Shown here: piece after piece, positions 43,162 through 52,206 of the stretch
How the letters are laid out: the number at the start of each line of letters is the position of its first letter
Numbering within the stretch: position 1 is the stretch's first letter
Source: Variovorax sp. PBL-H6
Lineage (GTDB): Bacteria; Pseudomonadota; Gammaproteobacteria; Burkholderiales; Burkholderiaceae_C
Direction: 5' to 3'
DNA length: 64,000 nt
Assembly: GCF_901827155.1 (NCBI RefSeq)
Contig: NZ_LR594659.1
Location: 1,922,001 to 1,986,000, forward strand
The notes under the pieces: generated by a model
Database searches by the model: none
Seen by the model: only the letters and a program-made list of their open reading frames with translations
What the model was told of the DNA's origin: nothing
Made by a program: the position numbers and the translations under genes

Positions 43162-43623
43162 GTGAGTACGGGCATTGTCCCCAAGATGGCGCAGATCCTG
43201 CTGGTGGAAGACAACCCTGCGGACATGCGGTTGACGCTGGAAGCCTTGAAGGAGTGCCAAGTTCTTTGCAATCTGCACTGGGTCAAGGATGGCGTCGAAG
43301 CGCTTGACTACCTGCATCGCCGCAACGAGCATGCAGGTTCGCCGAGGCCCGACCTGATCCTCCTCGATCTCAATCTGCCGCGGCTCGATGGCCGCGAAGT
43401 CCTTGCCAACATCAAGGCACACCCTCGGTTGCGCCGCATTCCGACGGTGATCCTGAGCACGTCGAAGGACGAGGAGGACATCCTTCGCTGCTACGAGCTG
43501 CACGCCAACTGCTACATCACGAAGGATCCCCTGAACTTCGACAGTTTCCTCGAGATGATCCGGTCCATCGATCGCTTCTGGTTGTCAGTCGTGTCGCTGC
43601 CGCCCCGCACCGACGAGCCATAG
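43162..43623 (+). CDS. CheY-like single-domain response regulator (Rcp1 type)
   Basis: A 153-aa receiver-only protein with VEDNPADMRL, phospho-acceptor Asp69 (LILLDLNLPRLDGREVL) and late STSKDEEDIL. This variant is common beside phytochrome-like and PAS kinases. The GTG at 43162 is preferred, with AAGGAG 9 bases upstream; TTG 43156 is too close and ATG 43186 lacks a site. The hybrid kinase gene follows 13 bases downstream, so the two form an operon. Confidence 0.85.
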   Translation: MSTGIVPKMAQILLVEDNPADMRLTLEALKECQVLCNLHWVKDGVEALDYLHRRNEHAGSPRPDLILLDLNLPRLDGREVLANIKAHPRLRRIPTVILSTSKDEEDILRCYELHANCYITKDPLNFDSFLEMIRSIDRFWLSVVSLPPRTDEP

Positions 43624-43636
43624 CAGCAAGATCCGC

Positions 43637-45925
43637 ATGCAAGGACTCGCGCAAGACATCCTGCTGGTCGAGGACAACCCCGGCGACGCGCGACTGATCC
43701 GGGAGCTGCTGATCGACGAGGTGGGCCGTGAAGGTTTCCGGATGCGCGACGCACGCACGCTGGCCGAAGCCCTGCAGCGCATCGTCGAGCAGCGACCCGA
43801 CATGGTCGTGCTGGACCTGTCCCTGCCCGACAGCTTCGGACTTGAAACGCTCTTCAGGATCCAGAGCCACGACGCGCTGTTGCCCATCATCGTGTTGACG
43901 GGGAACGAGGACCGGGCCGTGGCGCTCGCAGCGGTGAAGGCGGGCGCGCAGGACTTCCTGGTCAAGCAGGACCTGTCCGGCCGCCTCCTGGTCAAGACGC
44001 TGGAGTACGCGCGCGAGCGCAAGCACAACGAGACCAGGCTCCGAGTGAGCGAAGCGCGCTTTCGCAGCCTGGCCGAACTCTCGTCGGACTGGTACTGGGA
44101 GCAGGACACCGAGCATCGGCTGACCTATCTTTCCGACGGGTTGCTGGAGAAGTCGGGCGTCGACCCTGCGGCGTTGCTGGGCCGTGGCTGGCACGAGGCT
44201 GCTTCGGGTGGCGCAGTCGCAGCCTGGGCGACGCTTCATTCGGCATTGGCGAGCAGGCAGCCCTTTCAGGACTTCGTATTCCGGCATGCGAGCGACGGTG
44301 CGGAGGCTTTGCACATCAGCATCAGCGGCGTGCCGGTTTTCGACAACGGGGCGTTCGCAGGGTACCGCGGCCTGGGCGAGGACGTCAGCTCGCGCGAACG
44401 TGCGGCGGCGCATCTGCGCGGCAGCGAGGAGCGTTTTAGGCAGATGCTGGACACGGGCCGCGACGGCGTCCTCATGCTGGCCGCCGACGGCGCGATCTCG
44501 TTCTGCAACAGGCGGGCAGCGAGTCTGCTCGGGGCCGAGGCGACGGAGCTCCTGGGACGCCGACTGGACGACATGCTGGTGCGTGAGGCATCGTCGATCG
44601 TGCCCGCCAAGGACCCGCAAGAGGAGCGTGGCGCTGCCCTCAGACGCGCTGATGGGAGCACCGTCTCCGTGATGGAGTCGCTCTATCCGATGACGGGTCT
44701 GGATGGCGCGCACGCCGGGACGCTGGCGATCCTGACGGATCTGACGGTCCACAAGCAACGCGAGGAACGGGTGCATGAGCTTGCCGCGCTTGCCGCACAG
44801 AAAAGCGAGGCGGAACGTGTGAGCCACGCGAAATCCCGCTTCATGGCGGCCGTGAGCCACGACCTTCGGCAGCCGATGCACGCATTGGGGCTGTTCATCG
44901 ACGATCTCAAGTGCGCGAAGCTGCCCAAGCACGTGTATCCAGTCCTGGATCACATGGAGTCCGCGCTCCATTCCACGCAGTCGCTGCTCGATTCGATCTT
45001 GATCATGTCGAGACTGGAGACGGGGATGATCGCCCCGAACTTCATGGCCTTTCCACTGGAGCCGCTGCTTGCAAGGCTGCGCTCGGCGTTCGGGCTCGCC
45101 GCGCGGCAGAAGAACGTTCGCTTCGTCGTCGCGTCGTCGCCATTGACCGTCTACAGCGACCCGGCGCTGCTGGAGCGCGTCATGACCAACCTCGTTTCCA
45201 ATGCGCTGCGATATACCGACAAGGGCGGTGTGATCGTCGCTTGCCGTCCGTCGGGCCGGGATGTACGGCTTGAAGTCTGGGACAGCGGAATCGGCATTCC
45301 CGCCGAGCACCAGGAAGCCGTCTTCCGCGAGTTCTACCGGATCGAGAGGAGCGAGGGCGACCAGGGCGCGCTCGGCTTGGGCTTGGCCATCGTCCGCAGC
45401 TGTACCCAACTGCTGGGATGCCCCGTGCAGCTTCGATCCGTACCGGGCAGAGGTTCGAGGTTCTCGTTGCGCGTGCCCTTGAGCGAGGCGCGCCAGGAGC
45501 TATCGGTGTCGGCGCAGGTCCAGCCGCCGGACGACTCGACCGGCGCTCGCTTCGATGGCCTTCGGGTGCTGTTGATCGACGACGACGCATTGATCCTCGA
45601 GGGAACGCGAAAACTCCTGGAGCGCTGGGGATGCCACGTGATGTCGGCGCTCACGGGGTCCCAGGCCGACGCCGTGCTCGCGCACGAGGCCGTCTTGCCC
45701 GACCTGGTCATCTCCGACCTCCGGCTCGATGCCGGCGAACTGGGCACGGAGATCGTGGCCCGCATACGTAGCCGCTACAGGCCCGGTCTGCCGGCCGTGC
45801 TCGTGTCGGGCGACACGTCGTTGCAAACGGCGCGCTTTGTCCGCCAGCATGGCCTGCCGTTGCTCTACAAACCGGTTGCTCCGGTACGCCTGCGTGCTGT
45901 CATTGCCAAGCTTTGCGGTGGATAG
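43637..45925 (+). CDS. Hybrid sensor kinase REC-PAS-PAS-HisKA-HATPase-REC
   Basis: A 762-aa soluble hybrid kinase. An N-terminal receiver (Asp60 in VVLDLSLPD) is followed by two PAS domains (about 135-260 and 265-385), HisKA with His408 in SHDLRQPMHALGLF, an ATPase domain (NLVSNALRY, DSGIGIP, GALGLGLAIV) and a C-terminal receiver (about 640-762, Asp694). It has no membrane segment. It is co-transcribed with the CheY-like protein, suggesting a multistep relay. A role in T3SS control is suggested only by proximity. Confidence 0.9.
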   Translation: MQGLAQDILLVEDNPGDARLIRELLIDEVGREGFRMRDARTLAEALQRIVEQRPDMVVLDLSLPDSFGLETLFRIQSHDALLPIIVLTGNEDRAVALAAVKAGAQDFLVKQDLSGRLLVKTLEYARERKHNETRLRVSEARFRSLAELSSDWYWEQDTEHRLTYLSDGLLEKSGVDPAALLGRGWHEAASGGAVAAWATLHSALASRQPFQDFVFRHASDGAEALHISISGVPVFDNGAFAGYRGLGEDVSSRERAAAHLRGSEERFRQMLDTGRDGVLMLAADGAISFCNRRAASLLGAEATELLGRRLDDMLVREASSIVPAKDPQEERGAALRRADGSTVSVMESLYPMTGLDGAHAGTLAILTDLTVHKQREERVHELAALAAQKSEAERVSHAKSRFMAAVSHDLRQPMHALGLFIDDLKCAKLPKHVYPVLDHMESALHSTQSLLDSILIMSRLETGMIAPNFMAFPLEPLLARLRSAFGLAARQKNVRFVVASSPLTVYSDPALLERVMTNLVSNALRYTDKGGVIVACRPSGRDVRLEVWDSGIGIPAEHQEAVFREFYRIERSEGDQGALGLGLAIVRSCTQLLGCPVQLRSVPGRGSRFSLRVPLSEARQELSVSAQVQPPDDSTGARFDGLRVLLIDDDALILEGTRKLLERWGCHVMSALTGSQADAVLAHEAVLPDLVISDLRLDAGELGTEIVARIRSRYRPGLPAVLVSGDTSLQTARFVRQHGLPLLYKPVAPVRLRAVIAKLCGG

Positions 45926-46224
45926 GGGAGGCGTGCGGTTCGGGCAGAACCGGGTCCGGGCCCGCTGATCAGCCCGACGCTGCTGGACACCAATCTCACC
46001 CCGATGATGTTCTGGCTCTTCGGCCGCAAGGATGCCGGGCATCTGATTGGACGCGAGGACCATGGAAGCCCTTTGATCCCGACCGAAGACCTTGGGGACC
46101 GCGCGCTTTGCGCTCAAGGAGTCCGCGGAGGCAATGCCAACCTGTCGTGTGCCGACAAGGTTGCACCGGGAAGTACCCTCGCGCAAGGACATCAGGTCAC
46201 GCACTTTCGTTCGGCACGAACACG
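45926..46224. other. Gap with no convincing gene
   Basis: This 299-base stretch lies between the hybrid kinase and the GntR-like frame. Open frames cross it on both strands but show no recognisable domain. It may hold decayed remains of the 3' part of the GntR-like gene. Confidence 0.35.
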
Positions 46225-46842
46225 TCACCCGCCGTGAGGGGTCGGGCCTTTCGGGGAAAGCTCAGCGTCTCGAAGTGCAGCTGCGGCTGCATCGCATCGG
46301 CGTGTGGCTTCGCCTTCACGCGCATCATCCCCAAGGGATGGCCGACCACGCCGCGCTCGAGCTTTCGTTGCACACGCAGGCGCGGGCTGGTGGTCAACTC
46401 GGCTCGGTGTCGGGCTCGGTGACGGATCTCGACCCGCTGGAGTTGGGTGAAGCCGGGTCGCTGTTCCTGACGCGGCCCCGCCTGGGGGACCACATGACAA
46501 CCGGCGAAGACGGAGGACCCGGACATCCGTTTCGCCGGCGGCGATTCGAAGTTCTTCGAGCATCGTCAGCGTCGCATTCGGACGCGGCAGAGCGATGTTG
46601 TCGCTCACGAAGGTGCCAACGCCATGCCGTCGAACGACGAGAGCATCCGCGGCAAGGTCCGCAAGTGCGCGCCGGACGGTGACGCGAGAGACGTTGAACT
46701 CCGCGCTCATGGCATCCTCTGTCGGCAGTGCGCTTCCAGCTGGCCAAGTCCTGTTCAGGATATTGGCGCGCAGAGCGATATAAAGCTGCCGGTGGAGTGA
46801 CATGCCCGGCGTTCGGAGAAGCTTGGTCGGAGACGAATTCAT
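46225..46842 (-). pseudogene. GntR-family regulator, C-terminal half apparently frameshifted or lost
   Basis: The first 110 or so residues are an intact GntR winged-helix domain (LHRQLYIALRANILNRTWPA; VSRVTVRRALADLAADALVV; RRHGVGTFV) and the beginning of a UTRA-like domain (TLTMLEELRIAAGETDVRVL). From about residue 112 the frame turns into Pro/Arg/Ala-rich sequence unlike any UTRA domain, and no other frame continues it cleanly. A frameshift near 46490-46520 is the likely cause. It could alternatively be a truncated but working DNA-binding protein. Confidence 0.5.
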
Positions 46843-46923
46843 AGAGCGGGCAGATGCCTGGCGAGCGAATCGAACTTTTCTCGGGCTGCAGAAGGACCGG
46901 AGAGTAGCAATGAGATGGACTCG

Positions 46924-48096
46924 TCAGGGCACGCTGCCATGCGATGCCTCAGGCGCCGGACCCACATAGCGCCCGCGGGGCCGGATGACCTGACCGACGC
47001 CGAGTTGCTCCAGGCTGTGCGCGAGCAACCCGACACTGCGCGCCGTGGCGAACAGACCGAAAGCGGCATCTGTGGGCAGCCGATGGTGTGCAACCAGGCC
47101 GGCCAGGGCTACGTCGATGTTGGGATTCAGGCCGGTGAGTTGCGTCGCCTTGTGGATGAAGCGCGCAATCACCGGCGGGGGTTCGAACAGCGCCAGCAAA
47201 GCGGCCGCACGCGGGTCCCCGTCTGGATAGAGCGGATGACCAAATCCCGGCAAAGGCAAGCCGGTCGACAGGTAGTGGGCCAACACGCGGTCTTCGCCGA
47301 GCCTTTCCACCTCGCTGAACAGCGCCGCCACCTGGCCGGAGGCGTCGCCATGCAGTGGGCCCGAAAGCGTCGTCAACCCGGCCAGCACGCAGGCCGGCAA
47401 CGAGGCGCCCGTTGATGCCGCGATGCGCGAGACGAACGCAGAACTGGTGAGTTCGTGATCGGCCAGCAACACCATAGCCGTTCTCAGCAACTCAGCCACC
47501 TTGGCCGATTGCTTCCATCCTTGGGCAAAGCGCAGGTGCAAGGGCTTGGCGCCGTGCCGCGCGCCGAACGCATTCGCCAGTTGACCCACCAGACTCTGAG
47601 CCTCGCCGTGCAGCACCCGCGTCAGGCGTCCACGGGTGGAATGTCCGGTCGCAGCCAGAGCGGCGAGCGAAGCGAACGCAACACCGCGCCCAGGCTTGCC
47701 TGAGCCCGGGGACGGAAGCGCCGCAGGGGAAGAAAAGTCAACGGGTTGCTCCGCATCCCACAACAGACGGGCCACTTCTTCCAGATTGGCGGCGGCGGCC
47801 ATGCTCACCGCGTCCTGTCCGCGGTAATAGAGGCGACCGCGGAAGAAGGCGCAAAGCGCTGTTGGAATGCTGGGTTCGGAACCGAACAACGCATTGACGG
47901 CGAGCGTCTCGTGTTTGCGGCCGGCCTTCTTGCGTCTGGCCAGCCCCGACGCATCCTCGGCGCGATACAGGCTGCGGCGAGAGTCGGCGGGATCCGTCAT
48001 GACCTCGATCTTGCCGCGGCTCACGTAAGCGTAAACCGTCTGGGGACGCACCCCCAGGAGGCTGCACACCTCGTCCATCGAAATCCAGGAAGGCAT
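46924..48096 (-). CDS. Citrate synthase-like protein with N-terminal helix-turn-helix
   Basis: A 390-aa protein. Residues 1-60 form a MerR/excisionase-type DNA-binding motif (WISMDEVCSLLGVRPQTVYA). The rest is a citrate synthase fold with GPLHGDAS and GFGHPLYPDGDPRA, where the active-site histidines of the family lie. Such fusions are annotated as citrate synthase family proteins and may condense an acyl-CoA or act as regulators. It is divergent from a dehydrogenase-SDR-Bug gene group, with tandem palindromes between the starts, so it may control that group and itself. Confidence 0.82.
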   Translation of the reverse strand: MPSWISMDEVCSLLGVRPQTVYAYVSRGKIEVMTDPADSRRSLYRAEDASGLARRKKAGRKHETLAVNALFGSEPSIPTALCAFFRGRLYYRGQDAVSMAAAANLEEVARLLWDAEQPVDFSSPAALPSPGSGKPGRGVAFASLAALAATGHSTRGRLTRVLHGEAQSLVGQLANAFGARHGAKPLHLRFAQGWKQSAKVAELLRTAMVLLADHELTSSAFVSRIAASTGASLPACVLAGLTTLSGPLHGDASGQVAALFSEVERLGEDRVLAHYLSTGLPLPGFGHPLYPDGDPRAAALLALFEPPPVIARFIHKATQLTGLNPNIDVALAGLVAHHRLPTDAAFGLFATARSVGLLAHSLEQLGVGQVIRPRGRYVGPAPEASHGSVP

Positions 48097-48115
48097 GCCA
48101 AGCGGGGTAGTTTAT

Positions 48116-48154
48116 ATATTGATTTTATACATCAATATTGACCTATTTATCAAT
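48116..48154. promoter_or_regulatory. Tandem palindromic operators in an AT-rich divergent promoter
   Basis: The first site is ATATTGAT-N7-ATCAATAT, a perfect 8-bp inverted repeat (48116-48138). The second, ATTGA(C)-CCTATTT-type with right arm ATCAAT (48137-48154), repeats the same half-sites at about the same spacing. They overlap by two bases. The sites are strikingly AT-rich for this DNA and lie between two divergent start codons. Confidence 0.55.
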
Positions 48155-48192
48155 CCATTTCTAACATGCGCTCATTCCGAAAGCCCATTTGC

Positions 48193-49146
48193 ATGAAATC
48201 CCAGGTCCTGCAACTCAATCCGATCCTGATCCCTGCGATCAACGACAAGCTCGCATCGCTTTACACGGTGCACAGGCTCTTCGAGCTGTCTGACCACGAG
48301 GCCTGGCTGCGCCAACATGGAGGCTCGATCGAAGCGGTGATCACCGGCGGCCACACCGGAATCTCGCGGGCGATGCTCGAGCAATTGCCGGGGCTCAAGG
48401 TGGTGGCGATCAACGGCGTCGGCACCGACGCAGTCGATCTGGCGTACTGCCGGGAGCGTCGCCTGCCCGTCACCGCGACGCTCGGCGCGTTGACCGAAGA
48501 CGTGGCGGATCTGGCCATCGGGCTCCTTATCGCCGCGTGCAGAAACCTGTGCGCCGGCGACCGCTTCGTGCGCGATGGGCAGTGGGAGCTTCGCCCCCAG
48601 CCCAGCGCCATTCCCCTGGCCCGGCGCTTCAGCGGCATGCGCCTGGGCATCGTCGGCCTGGGGCGGGTGGGGCGCGCCGTCGCGCTCCGGGCGGCGGCCT
48701 TCGGCTGTCCGATCAGCTACACCGACCTGCATCCGATGGACGGTGTCGCGCACCGCTTCGTGCCGTCTCTGGTCGACCTCGCGCGCGACTCCGATGCGCT
48801 GGTTCTCTGCGCGGCTGCGGACAAGGCTGAAGGCATCGTCGATGCAGCCGTGCTCGAAGCGCTGGGTCCCCGCGGCTTCCTGGTGAACGTCGCCCGTGGC
48901 CGCCTGGTCAACGAGGCCGACCTGACGCAGGCGCTCGCCAAGGGGGGCATTGCCGGGGCCGGCCTGGACGTGTTTGTCGATGAACCACGCGTTCCCGCAT
49001 TGCTGCGCCAGTCGGACCGCGTCACGCTCCAGGCCCACCGCGCCAGCGCCACTTGGGAGACCAGGACGGCCATGGGCCAGATGGTGCTCGACAGCGTCGC
49101 CAGCGCCCTGGCGGGCGAGCGTCCGGCACTGAGCCTGACAACCTGA
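48193..49146 (+). CDS. D-isomer-specific 2-hydroxyacid dehydrogenase
   Basis: A 317-aa NAD(P)-dependent oxidoreductase of the GyaR/hydroxypyruvate reductase type. The nucleotide-binding loop is GIVGLGRVGRAV, the substrate/catalytic Arg region is VNVARGRLVNEADL, and the acidic and His catalytic residues fall in FVDEPRVP and QAHRASATWETR. It reduces a 2-oxoacid or oxidises the corresponding hydroxyacid. ATG 48193 and an upstream ATG at 48166 are both possible. An SDR and a solute-binding protein follow in the same direction. Confidence 0.87.
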   Translation: MKSQVLQLNPILIPAINDKLASLYTVHRLFELSDHEAWLRQHGGSIEAVITGGHTGISRAMLEQLPGLKVVAINGVGTDAVDLAYCRERRLPVTATLGALTEDVADLAIGLLIAACRNLCAGDRFVRDGQWELRPQPSAIPLARRFSGMRLGIVGLGRVGRAVALRAAAFGCPISYTDLHPMDGVAHRFVPSLVDLARDSDALVLCAAADKAEGIVDAAVLEALGPRGFLVNVARGRLVNEADLTQALAKGGIAGAGLDVFVDEPRVPALLRQSDRVTLQAHRASATWETRTAMGQMVLDSVASALAGERPALSLTT

Positions 49147-49216
49147 GTTCTGCATGTCCGGCCGCGAGGGCCGACCCCTTTGAACATGCATCGACAGACA
49201 TGACAGGAGACACATC

Positions 49217-49981
49217 TTGACGACAACCGTCCCCCGAAAAATCGCACTGGTCACCGGTGCCGGCAGTGGCATCGGCCGCGCCGTGACGCTCGGCTTGTTG
49301 AACGACGGCTGGTCCGTCGTGCTGGCAGGCCGTCGCGCCGAGCCGCTGCAGGCGTTAGCGACTGAGGCCGAAGCGCGCGGGCAATCGGCACTCGCCGTGC
49401 CTACCGACGTCACCGTGCCAGACAGCGTCGATGCGTTGTTCGCCACCGTCGAGCGCACCCATGGCCGACTGGATCTGCTGTTCAACAACGCTGGCGTCAA
49501 CGCTCCTGCCGTCCCGATCGACGAACTGCCGCTGGAAAAATGGTTCGGCGTGATGGACACCAACGTCACGGGCGTGTTCCTGTGCGCACGCGCGGCCTTC
49601 GGTTTGATGCGCCGCCAGTCGCCGCAAGGCGGGCGCATCATCAACAACGGTTCGATCTCGGCGCACACGCCGCGCCCCTTTACGGCACCCTACACAGCCA
49701 GCAAGCACGCGGTGACGGGAATCACCAAGGCCCTGGCACTGGACGGCCGCGCATTCAACATCGTGGCCAGCCAGATCGACGTCGGCAACGCGTTGACCGA
49801 GCTGTCCGAGCGCATGACGCGCGGAGTGCTGCAGGCCAATGGCAGCGTCGCTGCCGAACCCATGATGGAGGCGATCCACGTCGCCAACGCTGTCCGGCAT
49901 ATCGCGGCGATGCCGCTGGAAGCCAACATCCTGAACATGACCATCATGGCCAGCACCATGCCTTTCATCGGGCGCGGCTGA
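49217..49981 (+). CDS. Short-chain dehydrogenase/reductase
   Basis: A 254-aa classical SDR with the cofactor motif TGAGSGIG, the NNAG motif (FNNAGVN) and the catalytic Ser...Tyr-X3-Lys set (GSISAHTP, YTASK). The substrate is unknown. AGGAGA lies about 10 bases before the ATG. Context with a 2-hydroxyacid dehydrogenase and a Bug protein suggests uptake and oxidation of a hydroxylated organic acid. Confidence 0.88.
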   Translation: MTTTVPRKIALVTGAGSGIGRAVTLGLLNDGWSVVLAGRRAEPLQALATEAEARGQSALAVPTDVTVPDSVDALFATVERTHGRLDLLFNNAGVNAPAVPIDELPLEKWFGVMDTNVTGVFLCARAAFGLMRRQSPQGGRIINNGSISAHTPRPFTAPYTASKHAVTGITKALALDGRAFNIVASQIDVGNALTELSERMTRGVLQANGSVAAEPMMEAIHVANAVRHIAAMPLEANILNMTIMASTMPFIGRG

Positions 49982-50012
49982 GCGGATCGATCCACCCAAA
50001 AAGGAGACTCAC

Positions 50013-50987
50013 ATGCAATTGACTTCCCTGTTCAAGCTTATGGCCGTCGCGGCGGCCCTGGCCGTGGCGCCGACCCTCGCGTCAGCCCAGGCCTATCCGA
50101 ATCGCGCGATCAAGATCATCGTGCCGGCCCCGCCAGGCGGCGCCATCGACACCATTGCGCGCGTGGTCGGAGACAAGTTGGCGGCCTCGCTGGGTCAGCC
50201 CGTGGTCGTCGATAACCGCCCCGGTGCATCCAACAATCTCGGCACCGACGCGCTCGCCAAGTCGGCGCCTGATGGCTATACGATCGGCATCGTGGGCGGT
50301 AGCCACAACACTAACAAGTTCCTGTTCAAGAACCTTGGATGGGACCCGGAGAAAAGCTTCGAGCCCATCGTCTACACGCACGAAGTGCCGCTGGTGTTCG
50401 CCATCTATCCGCAAATTCCGGCCAAGACGCTGCCCGAGTTCATCGCCTGGATGAAGGCCAATCCGAACGACGCCAAGGTCGCCACCTCCGGCCGCGGCAG
50501 CGCCCAGGAAATGGCGGCTGAGATGTTCCGCATGGCGAGCGGCACGCAGATGCTGCTCGTTCCCTACAAGGGCTCGGCGGCGGCCCAACCCGACCTGATC
50601 GCTGGGCGCACCGCCCTTTATATCGACACCATCAGCGCGATCCAGTCGCAGGTGAAAGGCGGCAACGTCCGTGCAATTGCCGTGTCGACCCGCAAGCGGA
50701 TATCCTCGTTGCCGGACGTGCCGACAGCAGAAGAGCAGGGGCTCAAAGGTTACGACGCCAACACCAACGGGGGGTTCCTGGCGCCCGCCGGCACGCCCAA
50801 GGCGATCGTCGCGAAGCTCAATGCCGAGATCAATGCGGCGCTTAAATTGCCTGACGTGCGAAGCAAGCTGGAAGCTGCCGGCATCGAGATCCAGGGCGGG
50901 ACGCCGCAGGAGTACGCCGCTCTCATCAAGTCCGATCTCGCCAAATGGGGCAAGGTCGTCAAGGAGGCGGGAATCTCGGCGGAGTGA
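50013..50987 (+). CDS. Bug/TctC-family periplasmic solute-binding protein
   Basis: A 324-aa protein with a signal peptide (cleavage after ASAQA, about residue 27). It has the Bug signatures YPNRAIKIIVPAPPGGAIDT, VVVDNRPGASNNLGTDALAK, and later GFLAPAGTPKAIVAKLNAEI. These proteins bind carboxylated solutes for TTT transporters or as sensors and are greatly expanded in Burkholderiales. No transporter gene adjoins it. Confidence 0.92.
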   Translation: MQLTSLFKLMAVAAALAVAPTLASAQAYPNRAIKIIVPAPPGGAIDTIARVVGDKLAASLGQPVVVDNRPGASNNLGTDALAKSAPDGYTIGIVGGSHNTNKFLFKNLGWDPEKSFEPIVYTHEVPLVFAIYPQIPAKTLPEFIAWMKANPNDAKVATSGRGSAQEMAAEMFRMASGTQMLLVPYKGSAAAQPDLIAGRTALYIDTISAIQSQVKGGNVRAIAVSTRKRISSLPDVPTAEEQGLKGYDANTNGGFLAPAGTPKAIVAKLNAEINAALKLPDVRSKLEAAGIEIQGGTPQEYAALIKSDLAKWGKVVKEAGISAE

Positions 50988-51120
50988 CCCGACACCATCA
51001 TTGCAGTACGTGATGGCCGCACTCTCGGTCCGGTAGCTCACGGAAAGTGCAAGGGCTGGCTTGATCGCAGGCGAGGATTCTCGCGAAGACCGCATCGGCC
51101 CTCACATCACCAAAGAAAAA

Positions 51121-51157
51121 AGCCCGGATGCCATTTTTAATGGCATCCGGGCCTTTT
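51121..51157. terminator. Strong bidirectional rho-independent terminator
   Basis: A perfect 14-bp stem (51122-51135 with 51139-51152) with a TTT loop, an A-run before it and a T-run after it. It ends the Bug-gene transcript. Before the islet inserted it would also have ended the tRNA-Thr transcript coming from the right. Confidence 0.9.
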
Positions 51158-51163
51158 CTATGT

Positions 51164-51208
51164 TGGTGCCGGAGAGATGAATCGAACACCCGACCTTCTC
51201 ATTACGAA
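51164..51208 (-). repeat. Left copy of the 45-bp tRNA-Thr repeat (att-like)
   Basis: Identical over 45 bases to 53054-53098: the CCA end, acceptor strand, T arm and variable region up to the anticodon loop. Beyond this it diverges, so it is a tRNA fragment, not a gene. Confidence 0.9.
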
Positions 51209-51320
51209 GGCCTTGTGGCCGTCAAACTGTCCGCAGTTTACCAGGGGAATCAATAGGGTTACGTTACCCTAATGAGATGCGCCGCATGTTCAGTGGTGTC
51301 ATCACCTGCCGGGAATGTCC

Positions 51321-51782
51321 TCAGCTTGGGTCACGGCCTGCATTCCCAGGCTTGATCTTCGAGTGCGCAGACGTAGCGAAGTCGATCCGCTCTTCCTCAG
51401 TCGTGGCGATGAACCGAACTTCGCGTGTCGCCGGTTCCTTCTTGCAGCCCGGGTACATCTTCTGTGCGTGGTCCTCGCTCATCTTCCATCGCGAGAAGTA
51501 CGGCTTACCGGTCAACCTGTCTGGGATGTACCACTGAAAAAACTCCACGTCCTTCATCGTTCGCTCACTACTGTATGAATCCACAGTATGCGTCAGCGAT
51601 GGAGGTTCCTGTTTGGTTTTAGCTATCGACCGCTTCCTTCTCAAAGCTGTAGGCTGGGTGACGACGATCACAACTGGCTGACTGGCCGTCTGCGGCTTCC
51701 TGTGACGGTTGAGCAGCCATGAAGCAAGGATGGCAAGCAGAGGTGCCAGGGATGTGATTGCTGCGTTGAGATCGAAGTCCAT
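51321..51782 (-). CDS. Small membrane-anchored protein of the islet, unrecognised
   Basis: A 153-aa protein with one N-terminal membrane helix (about residues 8-24, AITSLAPLLAILASWLL), a basic linker, and a soluble domain beginning VEFFQWYIPDRLTGKPYFSR. The soluble domain has many aromatic residues and ends VRFIATTEEERIDFA. A second start within the frame near residue 75 (MKDVEF) could give a soluble form. Function unknown. Confidence 0.5.
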   Translation of the reverse strand: MDFDLNAAITSLAPLLAILASWLLNRHRKPQTASQPVVIVVTQPTALRRKRSIAKTKQEPPSLTHTVDSYSSERTMKDVEFFQWYIPDRLTGKPYFSRWKMSEDHAQKMYPGCKKEPATREVRFIATTEEERIDFATSAHSKIKPGNAGRDPS

Positions 51783-51898
51783 GCGTAGAACATACGCAAA
51801 AAGTCACGGTTCGCAAATTGGTTTTCAAATAAGAACGAAGTATTTGTCGATTTTTTCCAGCCGGGAGCTTCAGACCCAAGCACCTGTCCTCATCTGAT

Positions 51899-52171
51899 TT
51901 GCCAGCCGTTCTGCTCTCGCAGGTGTCTGCACTGGCCGGTCTGACATTGGTGCCTGTTGGTGACCTACGTGACCGTGATGCTGTTTGTCGTCGCAAGGAC
52001 CAGATCAATGTGATCAAGGAAACGCTCAGTGCCGTCCAGTTGCTGATGAAGTTCCAAGCAGCTTTGGCTGAGGAGTACAACATCAAGAAGGAAGACGCGA
52101 AGGCAGGGCAGGGTGAGAACGTTGTCCTGTTCAGGCAAGCCGAAAAGCTACTCAAGCAGGCAAGCAAGTAA
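51899..52171 (+). CDS. Possible N-terminally truncated protein
   Basis: About 90 codons are open from a poor TTG; no ATG or ribosome site precedes the helical part that looks real (INVIKETLSAVQLLMKFQAA to the LLKQASK end). It is probably the 3' part of a gene cut by a rearrangement within the islet. A strong terminator follows directly at 52181. Confidence 0.35.
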   Translation: MPAVLLSQVSALAGLTLVPVGDLRDRDAVCRRKDQINVIKETLSAVQLLMKFQAALAEEYNIKKEDAKAGQGENVVLFRQAEKLLKQASK

Positions 52172-52180
52172 CCAAAGAAA

Positions 52181-52206
52181 AAGGCTCCTGTGTGGAGCCT
52201 TTTTTC
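52181..52206. terminator. Rho-independent terminator between convergent islet genes
   Basis: AAGGCTCC, loop TGTGT, GGAGCCTT then a T-run; an A-run precedes it, so it can work both ways. It separates the + strand fragment from the - strand DUF6953-like gene. Confidence 0.88.
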
